A stretch of 64,000 nucleotides of DNA from Martelella sp. HB161492 (GTDB taxonomy: Bacteria > Pseudomonadota > Alphaproteobacteria > Rhizobiales > Rhizobiaceae), in contig NZ_JAATVV010000004.1 in the NCBI RefSeq assembly GCF_013184775.1, positions 62,001 through 126,000 on the forward strand. The letters are read 5' to 3'. Each line of letters starts with the position of its first letter. Positions within the stretch are counted from its first letter, which is position 1. This document shows, in pieces, positions 1-8,444 of this stretch. The notes beneath the pieces are model-generated. The model did no database searches. It was not told the DNA's origin and was given only the letters and a program-made list of their open reading frames with translations. Made by a program: the position numbers and the translations under genes.

Positions 1-66
1 TAACTTATTGAATCTACGCATCGTTCTTTTCCAAAATCGTTTCCGATTTTCGAGCCGCTGCGCTAG
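1..66 (+). repeat. Dispersed palindromic repeat, copy A (cut by window edge)
   Basis: This stretch matches the inner part of two other copies in the window (near 35.2 kb and 44.7 kb), sharing the core CTTATTGAATCTACG and ending near GAGCCGCTGCGCTA. It holds a hairpin with arms AAAAT and ATTTT around CGTTTCCG. The left part lies outside the window. It sits just downstream of the apbE stop codon. Similar short palindromic elements are common between genes in rhizobial chromosomes. Confidence 0.75.
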
Positions 67-84
67 GCCGACATTCCAGCTGGC

Positions 85-1044
85 TCAGGCAAGCTCGTCC
101 ATCGTTTCGAACGAGCCGGTTGCGCCGATCCTTGTGCCCGTTCGATCGAGAAACAGCACGGAAAGCCCCATCTGCCGGGCGAGCACGCTTCCCGCCTCAC
201 AGCCAAGCACCATCATCGCCGTCGCCCAGGCATCGGCCTCCATGCAGGACCTCTCCGAAATCACCGTCACGGAGGCCGGTGACGTGACCAGCGGCATGCC
301 CGTTGCCGGGTTCATCGTGTGGCTGAGGCGGTGCTCGCCAAGGCTGATCCAGTGCCGGTAGTCCCCGGAGGTGGCAATTGCCGCATCGGTGAGCTCGACC
401 ACGGAATGGGCCGAGCGTTTGCTGATGTCCGGCGCCTCGATCGCAACCACCCAAGGCTGACCGTCGGGCAGATGTCCCCGGGCGCGCAACTCGCCATCAA
501 TCGAAAAGAGACCGTTGAAAATGCCGTATTGCGCCGCAACCTCGGCGAGACGGTCCACCCCGAAGCCCTTGGCAATGCCATTGAGATCGAAGCGGGCATC
601 GTCGTGGCGGCAGGCGCGTCGGTTCTGCCAGTCCAGTTCGAGACTATCCGCAACGGGCCTGCGCTGCCGCGCCCGGGCTTTTCTGATCTCCTCAGGATCA
701 GCCTCAGCTGCCGAAAATCCCCAGGCCGAGACGGCATCGCCCATGGCAATATCGAAAGCACCGCCCGAGGCCCGGCCGATCACCAGTGCCGCGCCCAGCA
801 CCGTCATGAGACCGGTCGGCAATGGAACCCAATTGCCGGGCTCAGACAGGTTCAGCCGGTTGAGGTCACTGTCGGGCTTGTAGGTCGACATCTCGGCATC
901 GACCTCATCGACGGCCGCCTGCAATGCTGCGGTCAGCCCCCCCGCATTGAAGCGCGCAGGCGCATGGAACAGCGCCGACCAGCGCGTGCCCATCGTCGCT
1001 CCGTTCAGCGCGTGGCGCTGCAGATCAGAATATGTCTTCGCCAT
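85..1044 (-). CDS. apbE: FAD:protein FMN transferase (ApbE family)
   Basis: ApbE transfers FMN from FAD to a Ser or Thr of a target protein, with Mg2+. The family core is visible: the N-terminal NGATMGT motif, DLNGIAKGFGVD in the middle, and the SGDYRHW and HTMNPATG motifs in the C-terminal half. The length (319 aa) is normal. I chose the ATG at 1044 because AGAAGGA lies about 8 bases upstream; an ATG at 1053 is also possible. The start overlaps the end of the PepSY-reductase gene, so the two are translationally coupled. Oddly, there is no signal peptide or lipobox: the core begins about 14 residues in, so this copy is predicted to be cytoplasmic although its likely target (the DUF2271 protein) is exported. 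Confidence 0.93.
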   Translation of the reverse strand: MAKTYSDLQRHALNGATMGTRWSALFHAPARFNAGGLTAALQAAVDEVDAEMSTYKPDSDLNRLNLSEPGNWVPLPTGLMTVLGAALVIGRASGGAFDIAMGDAVSAWGFSAAEADPEEIRKARARQRRPVADSLELDWQNRRACRHDDARFDLNGIAKGFGVDRLAEVAAQYGIFNGLFSIDGELRARGHLPDGQPWVVAIEAPDISKRSAHSVVELTDAAIATSGDYRHWISLGEHRLSHTMNPATGMPLVTSPASVTVISERSCMEADAWATAMMVLGCEAGSVLARQMGLSVLFLDRTGTRIGATGSFETMDELA

Positions 1045-3220
1045 AACGTCCATCCTTCTTCAGGCTCGCCAGCGTAAGGCCGTGCGGGCGCAGTATGTCG
1101 GCCAGAGCGGCAGCAACGCCGCGCGCCATATCGCGGCCGCCACAGACCAGAATCTGGCCGCCTTCCTTGATCAGCGCGGCAATCTTCGGTCCGTCTCTGA
1201 GCAGAGCGTCCTGCACATAGGCAGGCTCGGCACCGCGCGAATAGGCTTCCGTCAGCGATGCGAGCTTGCCGTCACGCTGCCAGCTGGCAAATTCCTCGGC
1301 ATAGAAAGCATCGCTTTTCGGATGGCGCGCGCCGACATAGACATGCATCGGCCGCCGCCTGCGATTGGTGCGCACGAAACCGGCCAGCGGCGCAACGCCC
1401 GAACCCGCGCCGATCAACAGAACCGGCGCGCGGCCGCGGCCCGGACGGAAGGCCGGATTCGGCCGGACAAAGGCCTGAACCGTCTCTCCCGGCTCAAGTG
1501 CGGTCAGCTGCCCCGAGCAGAGACCGCCATTCTGGCGCCGGACGCAGATCTCGACAAAGCCATCGCCGCTGGATGAGGCCAGCGAATAGAAGCGCGGCAG
1601 ATCTGAGCCGGCCGGCAGAATGCCGATCAGGTCGCCGGCCTCGAATTTCGCAAAGCCGGTGCCATTCAGCCGCTGCCACAATCCCCGCCGCGGCAGCGCC
1701 AGCCGGATGAGCGAGGCAGGTGCCTGCACCTCCCTGCCGAAATCCCGCCGCGAGATGACGGAAAGCCTTGAGGTTGCAGGCGGATCGGGCTGGTGGTTGA
1801 GTTCGAAATCCATGCCGAGCGACGCCGCAAGCGCCCGGCCCCAGCGGGCGAAATCCTGCTGCGACTGCCGGTCAACACTGTGCGGAGCGACGAAGACCGG
1901 CCAGTTCCTGATCTTCAGCGCCTTGTGAACGCGCGCCGCATAACCGCAGAAATGCGGGAAGCTGCGGTCACCGAAGCCAACCAGCGCCACGGGTATTTTC
2001 GCCGCATCGGTGTAACCGTCAAGCCGTTCCAGAAAGCTCTTCGCCGTATCCGGTGCGTCGCCATCGCCATAGGTGGCGGCCAGCAGAATGAGGCGCTCGG
2101 CCTTCGACCATTTTTGCGGCGCAAAGCCATTCATCGCGGCCACATGAACCTTCAGCCCCGCAGCCTGCAGCGTCGTCTGCAATGTCGTTGCAAAGCCCCA
2201 GGTCGAACCGCCCTCGCTGCCGACGAGAACGATGGTATCGGCTTCATGCGCGCCGTTCCCGCCCCTCTGCCGCCGTCTGCCGGACAGCCAGAGCCGGATG
2301 CCGGAAACGCCCATCAGCGGCACGCCAAGTGCGGAAAGACCGAGCACCAGCCCGACAATCGACGCCCCCTGACCGGTATGCAGCATCAGGATCGTCGATG
2401 AAGCCTGCTGCCATGGCCCGTTATCGGCCCAGGACAGCATGTCGCCAGTGCCCTGATCGATATAGCCCATGCCATCGTCGGTCGTCAGCGTGAAGACGTC
2501 GGTCGGATCACCGGCACGCGGAAATACCAGCGACTGAAGTTCGCTGACCTGCATGTTCTCAAGGCTTGTGATCGCTGCAGGCGCTATGCCGGTCTTTCCG
2601 CTGACACTGGCGGGAAAGGCGGGAAAGGCCTGATCATCAGGGATAAAACCAAAGGTTGAAAGCGTCATCCACAAGGCGGTCAGCGACGAGAAAGCCAGCC
2701 CGAAGACGGCCATGCGCGCGATCGAGGTATGCAGATAGCCGTCGCCCATGCCGCGCGGTCTGGCAAACAGATAGCGCCAGCCACCGGCGCGGCGCGCCAT
2801 CAGCGAGAGCCCCGTCATGCACAGCGCCAGCAGAAACAGGGCTGTAACGGCAGCGATATAGCTGCCCCAGTCTCCCAAGAACAGCGAGCGGTGCAGCTCC
2901 GTCAGCCACAGAACCAGACCACTGGGTCTGGACGCTGCGATGACGGAACCATTTGCGGGATCGACAAGACTGGACACATACTGGCCGCCATCCATATAGG
3001 AGGCGGTGATCTGACCGGAGGCCGCGCGGTCGATTTCGGTAATGCCGGGATGCGCGGCCGCGATATTGCCGGCCAGCGTGGCGACACTCATCTTTCCGGC
3101 CGATGGGCTGTTCCAGGCATTGAGTGCCGGAAAAATCGACAATGCCGCTCCGCTCAGGGCAACAACGATCAGCAGACCCGTAGCAATCAGCCCCGGCCAA
3201 CGGTGAAGCAGACGCATCAT
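1025..3220 (-). CDS. PepSY-domain membrane protein fused to flavodoxin and ferredoxin-reductase modules
   Basis: A 731-aa membrane reductase. The N-terminal half is a PepSY-associated region with about four membrane helices (near residues 10-30, 118-140, 165-190 and 285-310). It continues into a cytoplasmic FMN-binding flavodoxin-like domain starting near 330. The C-terminal half is an FAD/NAD(P)H reductase, with RFYSLASS for FAD, LLIGAGSGVAPLAGF for the pyridine nucleotide and ILVCGGRDMA near the end. The architecture implies electrons moving from NADPH through FAD and FMN to the membrane and out to a periplasmic acceptor. Proteins of this kind are often linked to iron acquisition (PiuB-like) or to flavinylated periplasmic partners. 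It lies between the DUF2271 gene and apbE. The physiological acceptor is not known. Confidence 0.85.
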   Translation of the reverse strand: MMRLLHRWPGLIATGLLIVVALSGAALSIFPALNAWNSPSAGKMSVATLAGNIAAAHPGITEIDRAASGQITASYMDGGQYVSSLVDPANGSVIAASRPSGLVLWLTELHRSLFLGDWGSYIAAVTALFLLALCMTGLSLMARRAGGWRYLFARPRGMGDGYLHTSIARMAVFGLAFSSLTALWMTLSTFGFIPDDQAFPAFPASVSGKTGIAPAAITSLENMQVSELQSLVFPRAGDPTDVFTLTTDDGMGYIDQGTGDMLSWADNGPWQQASSTILMLHTGQGASIVGLVLGLSALGVPLMGVSGIRLWLSGRRRQRGGNGAHEADTIVLVGSEGGSTWGFATTLQTTLQAAGLKVHVAAMNGFAPQKWSKAERLILLAATYGDGDAPDTAKSFLERLDGYTDAAKIPVALVGFGDRSFPHFCGYAARVHKALKIRNWPVFVAPHSVDRQSQQDFARWGRALAASLGMDFELNHQPDPPATSRLSVISRRDFGREVQAPASLIRLALPRRGLWQRLNGTGFAKFEAGDLIGILPAGSDLPRFYSLASSSGDGFVEICVRRQNGGLCSGQLTALEPGETVQAFVRPNPAFRPGRGRAPVLLIGAGSGVAPLAGFVRTNRRRRPMHVYVGARHPKSDAFYAEEFASWQRDGKLASLTEAYSRGAEPAYVQDALLRDGPKIAALIKEGGQILVCGGRDMARGVAAALADILRPHGLTLASLKKDGRYGEDIF

Positions 3221-3238
3221 GACGCAATCCCCTTTCCG

Positions 3239-3709
3239 CTACTTCGAATAGGAGAAATCGGCGATAAATTGCCGTCCCGGCACGGACTGGCCCGATCCGG
3301 CGCTGGTCAGCGGCACGACGATTTCATTGGGGCTGCTCGGCATGTGTTCAACGGCGGCATCGACATGAAGCTGATAGCCGGCATCGAACAGTGCATCGGC
3401 GATATCGACGGTGACGCTCATGCTGCGGCCCGCGCCGACGCTCGCGCCGGTGATCCCATTGACTTCCGACAGGTCTCCGCGCGTCGCCCGCGCCCAGCCG
3501 GTCAGCGCGCCGTAATAGCGTGCCTTTCGTCCCGACAGCCACAGGCTGCCGGCATAGTTGCCGTTCTGATCCGTCAGATAATAGGCAAGATAGGCTTCCG
3601 GGCCGTAATAGCTATTCATCGTGGTCGTCATCGTCACACTGGCAGCATGGGCAAAACCGGGCGCCGTCAGGGCCGTGGAAACGGCAAGTGCGGCAAGAAG
3701 CATTTTCAT
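3239..3709 (-). CDS. DUF2271 secreted protein with candidate FMN-attachment motif
   Basis: A small exported protein of about 156 aa. The Sec signal peptide starts MKMLLAALAVSTALTAPGFA and ends with an AHA cleavage site. I chose the ATG at 3709 because AGGA sits 8 bases upstream; starts at 3724 or 3778 would only lengthen the leader. Residues 84-90 read NGITGAS (codons 3440-3460). This resembles the ApbE target consensus seen in NqrC and RnfG ([DN]-G-x-[ST]-G-A-[ST]), which would put FMN on Ser90. The next two genes in the operon are a membrane reductase and ApbE. I infer a periplasmic one-subunit flavin electron carrier; no substrate can be named. Confidence 0.8.
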   Translation of the reverse strand: MKMLLAALAVSTALTAPGFAHAASVTMTTTMNSYYGPEAYLAYYLTDQNGNYAGSLWLSGRKARYYGALTGWARATRGDLSEVNGITGASVGAGRSMSVTVDIADALFDAGYQLHVDAAVEHMPSSPNEIVVPLTSAGSGQSVPGRQFIADFSYSK

Positions 3710-3875
3710 CTGTGTCATCCTCATCGGTGAGATGCATGGAGAACCGCGCTGAACCGCGATCCTGATCCGCCTTTTCACCGGCCAAGCTGAAGACTGCCTG
3801 ACGCGCCGGAAAAGCCAGCTTCAGCTTCCCGTAAGCTTGGCGATGGATTACATCTGACGTCGGAGGGACGTGAAA
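3710..3875. promoter_or_regulatory. Divergent promoter region, DUF2271 operon / two-component system
   Basis: The 166-base gap between the divergent DUF2271 operon and the response-regulator gene must hold both promoters. A 9-bp inverted repeat is visible: AAGCTGAAG at 3784-3792 and CTTCAGCTT at 3819-3827, 26 bases apart. It could be a binding site for the adjacent OmpR-type regulator, but no clear -10/-35 pair was identified. Confidence 0.4.
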
Positions 3876-4535
3876 ATGCGGGTATTGCTGGTAGAAGACG
3901 ATACGGTGCTGGGGGCGGCAGTGCGCGACCAGATCGCTGCCGATGGTCATTCGGTCGACTGGGTGATGCGGCTCGATGCCGCCGCGGCTGCACTTGACGT
4001 CAGCGGGTTTGATCTCGTCCTGCTCGATCTGATGCTGCCAGACGGGCGTGGTCTCGTGTTCCTGAAAGGCCTGCGCGGGCGCGGCAGCGTCACGCCGGTG
4101 ATTATCCTGACCGCCCTTGATCAGGTCTCGGACCGGATCGAGGGGCTGAACGCCGGTGCCGACGACTATCTCGTCAAACCTTTCGATCTCGCCGAGCTTT
4201 CCGCCCGGATAGGTTCCGTCGCGCGGCGTTACGCCGGCAATCCCAATCCGATCATCAGCCATGGGGCGCTGGACATCGATCTTGCCGCCCGCCTCATTCA
4301 GCGGGACGGACATCCCGTTTCGCTGACGGCGCGGGAATGGGCCCTGTTCGAAACCCTGCTGCAGCGGCCGGGGCAGCTTTTGTCGAAAGCCCAGCTTGAG
4401 GAGCGGCTTTATTCCTTCAACACAGAGATCGAGAGCAACACGATCGAGGTTCATGTCAGCCGGCTGCGCAAGAAGCTTGGCGCCAACATCATCGAAACCG
4501 AGCGCGGCCTCGGCTACAGGCTGGGTCGCCCATGA
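3876..4535 (+). CDS. OmpR/PhoB-type response regulator
   Basis: A DNA-binding response regulator of 219 aa. The receiver domain has the acidic pair EDD at 7-9, phospho-acceptor Asp51 in LLDLMLPDGRG, and the conserved Lys in VKPFDLAELSARI. A winged-helix domain fills the C-terminal half (TAREWALFETLL ... NTIEVHVSRLRKKLG ... RGLGYRL). GGAGGG at 3862-3867 is well spaced for the ATG at 3876, not for the GTG at 3870. The gene overlaps its histidine kinase by 4 bases. Its position opposite the DUF2271-PepSY-apbE operon makes that operon the likely target. Confidence 0.93.
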   Translation: MRVLLVEDDTVLGAAVRDQIAADGHSVDWVMRLDAAAAALDVSGFDLVLLDLMLPDGRGLVFLKGLRGRGSVTPVIILTALDQVSDRIEGLNAGADDYLVKPFDLAELSARIGSVARRYAGNPNPIISHGALDIDLAARLIQRDGHPVSLTAREWALFETLLQRPGQLLSKAQLEERLYSFNTEIESNTIEVHVSRLRKKLGANIIETERGLGYRLGRP

Positions 4536-5884
4536 AACGGCCGATGTCACTGCAGCTCAGACTGGCGCTGGTGATCGGAGCCGCCGTCACGGTCTTGTGG
4601 CTGATTGCCGCGGCCTATACGGCCCACAGGCTTGGCCATGAGCTGGAAGAGGCCTTTGATGACAATCTGCAGCTGACAGCATGGCGCATGCTGCCGCTTG
4701 CCGCCCATGCGCTCAGAGAACGTGAAGGTCGCAACGGCAATCGTGATTCCGATATCAGCCGGTTCCGAGATGACGATGAAAGCGTCGCCTATATCGTGCG
4801 CAACCGCTCCGGCGATATCGTGCTGCATTCCGGTGATGTCGGGCGCAGTCTTTTTCCGCCCCTTACCACGACCGGCTTCAGCGAGGACAAGAGCTACCGC
4901 TTCTATACCGATGTCTCGCTCAACAGCGCCTATTCGATCACTGTCGCCGAGCCGCTCAGACATCGCGATACCACCAAACGCGTCATGCTGCTTGGCCTGC
5001 TCTTTCCGCTGCTGATCGTGATCCCCTTCAGCCTTGCCGCGATTGCCCTTGCGCTGCGCGGCGGCTTCAGGCCGGTGCGCGGCCTGCAACAGGCGCTTTC
5101 CCATCGCAATGCGCGCGATCTGTCGCCGCTGCCCGAAACGGATCTGCCGGCAGAACTGAGGCCGGTGACGACCGCGATGAACCAGCTCTTCGAACGGTTG
5201 AAGGCTGCCTTCGAGGCTGAGCGCGCTTTTACGGCCAATGCCGCCCACGAACTGCGAACACCTGTGGCAGGCGCGATTGCCCAGGCACAGCGCCTGCAGG
5301 CAGAATCGGCGGAAAACCGCAGCATCGAGCGCGCTCGCGAGATCGAGACGACCCTGAAGCGGCTGATGCGCATGTCTGAAAAGCTGATGCAGCTGGCCCG
5401 GGCCGAAGGCGGCCGGTTGCGGCTGGAGACACAGTCCGACCTGGCACCGGTCCTGAAAATCATTGTCAGTGATTTCGAACGCGCCGGAGATGATCGGATT
5501 GCGCTGCAACTGCCGGAAACAGGCGTCAGATCGGATCTTGATCCCGACATTTTCGCCATTTTGAGCCGCAACCTGATCGAAAATGCCGAGCGCTACGGAA
5601 CCGAAGGCCGGACGATCACCGTCGCGCTCTCGGAGGACGGCACCCTCGTTGTCGCCAATGAGGGGCCGAGCCTTTCAGCCGAAGACACCGAACGCCTGAC
5701 GCATCGCTTCGAGCGCGGGGTGATGGATGCCAAGGGCAGCGGACTCGGCCTTGCCATCGTCCGATCGATCACCGATCGCGCAGGCGGCGCCATCACGATC
5801 ATCTCGCCGCGCCCGGACGGAAAATCCGGGGTGGAGATCAGCGTGTGCCTGCCCGTGAGCGAACCGCAGAAGCCTCCAGGCTGA
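4532..5884 (+). CDS. Sensor histidine kinase
   Basis: A 450-aa inner-membrane kinase, partner of the upstream response regulator. There are membrane helices near residues 10-30 and 150-175, flanking a periplasmic sensor of about 120 residues with no recognisable ligand motif. A HAMP-like linker follows. His239 in NAAHELRTP is the phosphorylation site. The ATPase domain has an N-box (NLIENAERYG) and GSGLGLAIV. The periplasmic loop is rich in charged residues (GRNGNRDSDISRFRDDD), which might sense cations, but this is speculative. Confidence 0.92.
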   Translation: MKRPMSLQLRLALVIGAAVTVLWLIAAAYTAHRLGHELEEAFDDNLQLTAWRMLPLAAHALREREGRNGNRDSDISRFRDDDESVAYIVRNRSGDIVLHSGDVGRSLFPPLTTTGFSEDKSYRFYTDVSLNSAYSITVAEPLRHRDTTKRVMLLGLLFPLLIVIPFSLAAIALALRGGFRPVRGLQQALSHRNARDLSPLPETDLPAELRPVTTAMNQLFERLKAAFEAERAFTANAAHELRTPVAGAIAQAQRLQAESAENRSIERAREIETTLKRLMRMSEKLMQLARAEGGRLRLETQSDLAPVLKIIVSDFERAGDDRIALQLPETGVRSDLDPDIFAILSRNLIENAERYGTEGRTITVALSEDGTLVVANEGPSLSAEDTERLTHRFERGVMDAKGSGLGLAIVRSITDRAGGAITIISPRPDGKSGVEISVCLPVSEPQKPPG

Positions 5885-5904
5885 ACAGGTCGCCCTGCCT
5901 GCCT

Positions 5905-8193
5905 TCATGGCAGCCGGCTGACCGTCGCCCGGTCGCCTGCTGTTGGCTGCGGCCGGCCGTAGAGATAGCCCTGAACATCCATGCAGCCCTCGCGCCGGAC
6001 GAGATCAAGCTGTTCCGGGGTCTCCACGCCTTCGGCCACCGTGCGCGCCCCGAGCCGCTTGCCAAGATCGGCGATCGCCCGGATCACGGCTGCACTCTCA
6101 TGCCGCTCCACGGCATTCTTCACGAAGGATCCATCAATCTTGATCTTGTCGAAGGGGAACATCTGCAGGTTCGACAGCGAGGAATAGCCCGTGCCGAAAT
6201 CATCAAGGGCGATCTTTACCCCAAGCGCTCGCAACCGGGAAAGATTGTCGATGCCGGCTGCTTCTGCGGTCAGCAGCGCCGTCTCGGTGATCTCAAGCTC
6301 AAGCCGCTCCACCGGCAAACCACTTTGCTGAAGCGCGGCGATGACGGCGGGCACAAGCCGGTCACCGCCAAGCTGAGTGGCCGAAACATTGACGGCAACC
6401 GGGGCCTCGTCCGGAAAGCTCAGCGCTTCGCGGCAGGCGGCCTGAAGCACGAAACTGCCAAGCTGCTCGATCAGTCCGCTCTGTTCCGCAATCGGTATGA
6501 ATTCGCCCGGCCCTACCCAGGAGCGCGCGCCGTCATGCCAGCGCAGCAGCGCCTCACGCGCCGTTATCTGCCCGGTTTCGATATTCACGATCGGCTGGTA
6601 GAAAACGAACAGCCCGTCATATGTGTCAAGCACCGCCCTTAACCGCGCCTCGAGCGCAACCCGCTCCTGAACCAAAGCCTCCATCTCTGGCTGAAACAGC
6701 TGCACGCGCCCCTTGCCGGCCGCCTTGGCCGCGTAAAGCGCCATGTCAGCGCGGGCGAGCAGCGTATCAAGATCGCGACCATGCGCAGGCGCCAGAGCAA
6801 CACCGATGGACGCGCCGATATGGACATTGATGTCGCTGGTCAGAGTGAAGGGCTCACACAGTGCCTCGATGATGGCCCTTGCAACGGAGTCAGCCTGGAC
6901 TTCACATTCGCTCTGAATGACCGCCGCAAATTCATCGCCGCCAAGCCGGCCGACTTCGGTTGCCTTTCCCTCGCAGACATCGCTCAGCCTCCGGGCAACC
7001 TGCTCCAGCAGGATGTCGCCGATCCGATGCCCGCGCGTATCATTGATGAGCTTGAAGCCATCCAGATCGATGTAGAGCAGCGCCAGATGACAGTCATCCG
7101 CCAGGAGCTGTTCCTTCAAGTCCTCGCTGAAGGCGAAACGGTTGGCAAGTCCCGTCAGCATATCGGTATGGGCGAGCTGATGAATGCGCTCCTCCGTCTC
7201 GACCTCCTTGGTGACGATCGCCCATCTGAGCATCGGCCCAAGATAGCTGCCATCATCGTCGGTAACAGCCGACACCTTCAGATCGAGCACTTCCGGGCCG
7301 AGGGTGATGCGGGCGCTATGCGGCAATCTGGCCGGATCCGACAGAAGCTGCCGCTGATACTCGGGATGTCGGTGGAACACGTCAATGGACGCGCCAAGCA
7401 GCGTGTCGGCGGTGACCGGCAGCAGATGCTCGATCCGGCGGATCAGCAGCCGCGATGTCTCATTGACATAATTGATCCGGAAACCATCAAGATCGACCGT
7501 CATCACGGCAACGGGCAGGTCATCAATCATGCGCAGCAGCCGCCTTTGATCCTCCTCCCGCCGGCGCGCACGGGTCTGCGCATTCACCATGCTGACAAAA
7601 TCGCGGTAATTGACCATCAGCACAACGATCATGCCGATGGAAACGAGGATAATCGTGGCCGCACTGGCGATTAGCGCCGGTTCGCCAGTGGCGAGAAAAA
7701 AGACGGCGAAGACGCTGTTGACGATCAGCGTCACCGTCATGGCAGCGGAACGCAAATGCATCAGACAGAAGATGCAGGTGATGACCGTGATGGCCATATA
7801 GAAGGCAAGATGCGATTTTTCGTAGGCGTCGCCATAGGGAAACAGCATCAGCGCCCAGGCGGTGAAAAAGATCGCGATAAATGGCGCCAGACGATTGGTT
7901 CGCTGCAGCGCGTGCAGCGCCACCGCGGCCGTCGGAACCTTGTTGCGCGATGTCCACCAGAAATACACCCTCACCGCGCAGGCCAGGGTAAACAGCACAG
8001 GCACGCCGGTCGCGAGCCAGAAGGGGGCATAGCGCATATGGGTGGCGGCCACGGCCCATGTACTGCTCATCAAGATGAGATACATCATCGGCAACTGGCG
8101 GGAGAAGGCACTGTACTGGGCTTTCAGCAGTTCAGGATTGTCACGCGGCACCGCCATGAAGGCCTGGATCCGAGACAAGCGCCACCACTTCAT
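5905..8193 (-). CDS. Membrane-anchored GGDEF-EAL cyclic-di-GMP enzyme
   Basis: A 762-aa protein that could make and/or degrade cyclic di-GMP. About five membrane helices lie in residues 30-195, then a PAS-like region, a GGDEF domain with an intact motif at about 418-422 (GRLGGDEF), and an EAL domain with intact EALLRW at about 547 and DDFGTGYSSL. The inhibitory RxxD site just before GGDEF is absent (KATE instead), so product inhibition is not expected. The ATG at 8193 has GGAG 7 bases upstream; an ATG at 8256 is less likely. The gene is convergent with the histidine kinase. Confidence 0.9.
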   Translation of the reverse strand: MKWWRLSRIQAFMAVPRDNPELLKAQYSAFSRQLPMMYLILMSSTWAVAATHMRYAPFWLATGVPVLFTLACAVRVYFWWTSRNKVPTAAVALHALQRTNRLAPFIAIFFTAWALMLFPYGDAYEKSHLAFYMAITVITCIFCLMHLRSAAMTVTLIVNSVFAVFFLATGEPALIASAATIILVSIGMIVVLMVNYRDFVSMVNAQTRARRREEDQRRLLRMIDDLPVAVMTVDLDGFRINYVNETSRLLIRRIEHLLPVTADTLLGASIDVFHRHPEYQRQLLSDPARLPHSARITLGPEVLDLKVSAVTDDDGSYLGPMLRWAIVTKEVETEERIHQLAHTDMLTGLANRFAFSEDLKEQLLADDCHLALLYIDLDGFKLINDTRGHRIGDILLEQVARRLSDVCEGKATEVGRLGGDEFAAVIQSECEVQADSVARAIIEALCEPFTLTSDINVHIGASIGVALAPAHGRDLDTLLARADMALYAAKAAGKGRVQLFQPEMEALVQERVALEARLRAVLDTYDGLFVFYQPIVNIETGQITAREALLRWHDGARSWVGPGEFIPIAEQSGLIEQLGSFVLQAACREALSFPDEAPVAVNVSATQLGGDRLVPAVIAALQQSGLPVERLELEITETALLTAEAAGIDNLSRLRALGVKIALDDFGTGYSSLSNLQMFPFDKIKIDGSFVKNAVERHESAAVIRAIADLGKRLGARTVAEGVETPEQLDLVRREGCMDVQGYLYGRPQPTAGDRATVSRLP

Positions 8194-8388
8194 TGAAAAG
8201 CTCCAGTTTACATCCGGCCATATCGGCCGGACCGTCTCTGCCAGATTATGCAGCACGCATCACGGCGTCCAGCATGACTGTTCATCGCATGTCGCCCATG
8301 GACTGGCCAATCCCAGCACGCATTATGATGACCGCGCTGTCAAGACAAGCTTGACCCGCTGTGCATGCAGGATCGCGCAACACAACCA

Positions 8389-8424
8389 AAACCCGCCCCT
8401 GCAGCAGCAAGGGCGGTTTTTTTT
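8389..8424 (-). terminator. Intrinsic terminator of the efflux operon
   Basis: The stem CCGCCC (8393-8398) pairs with GGGCGG (8411-8416) and is followed on the plus strand by eight T. Read on the minus strand it lies just after the MFS gene and is followed by GTTTTGG, so it can end that operon. No plus-strand gene reads into it. Confidence 0.65.
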
Positions 8425-8444
8425 GATGGTCTGCGGCAAGCGGG

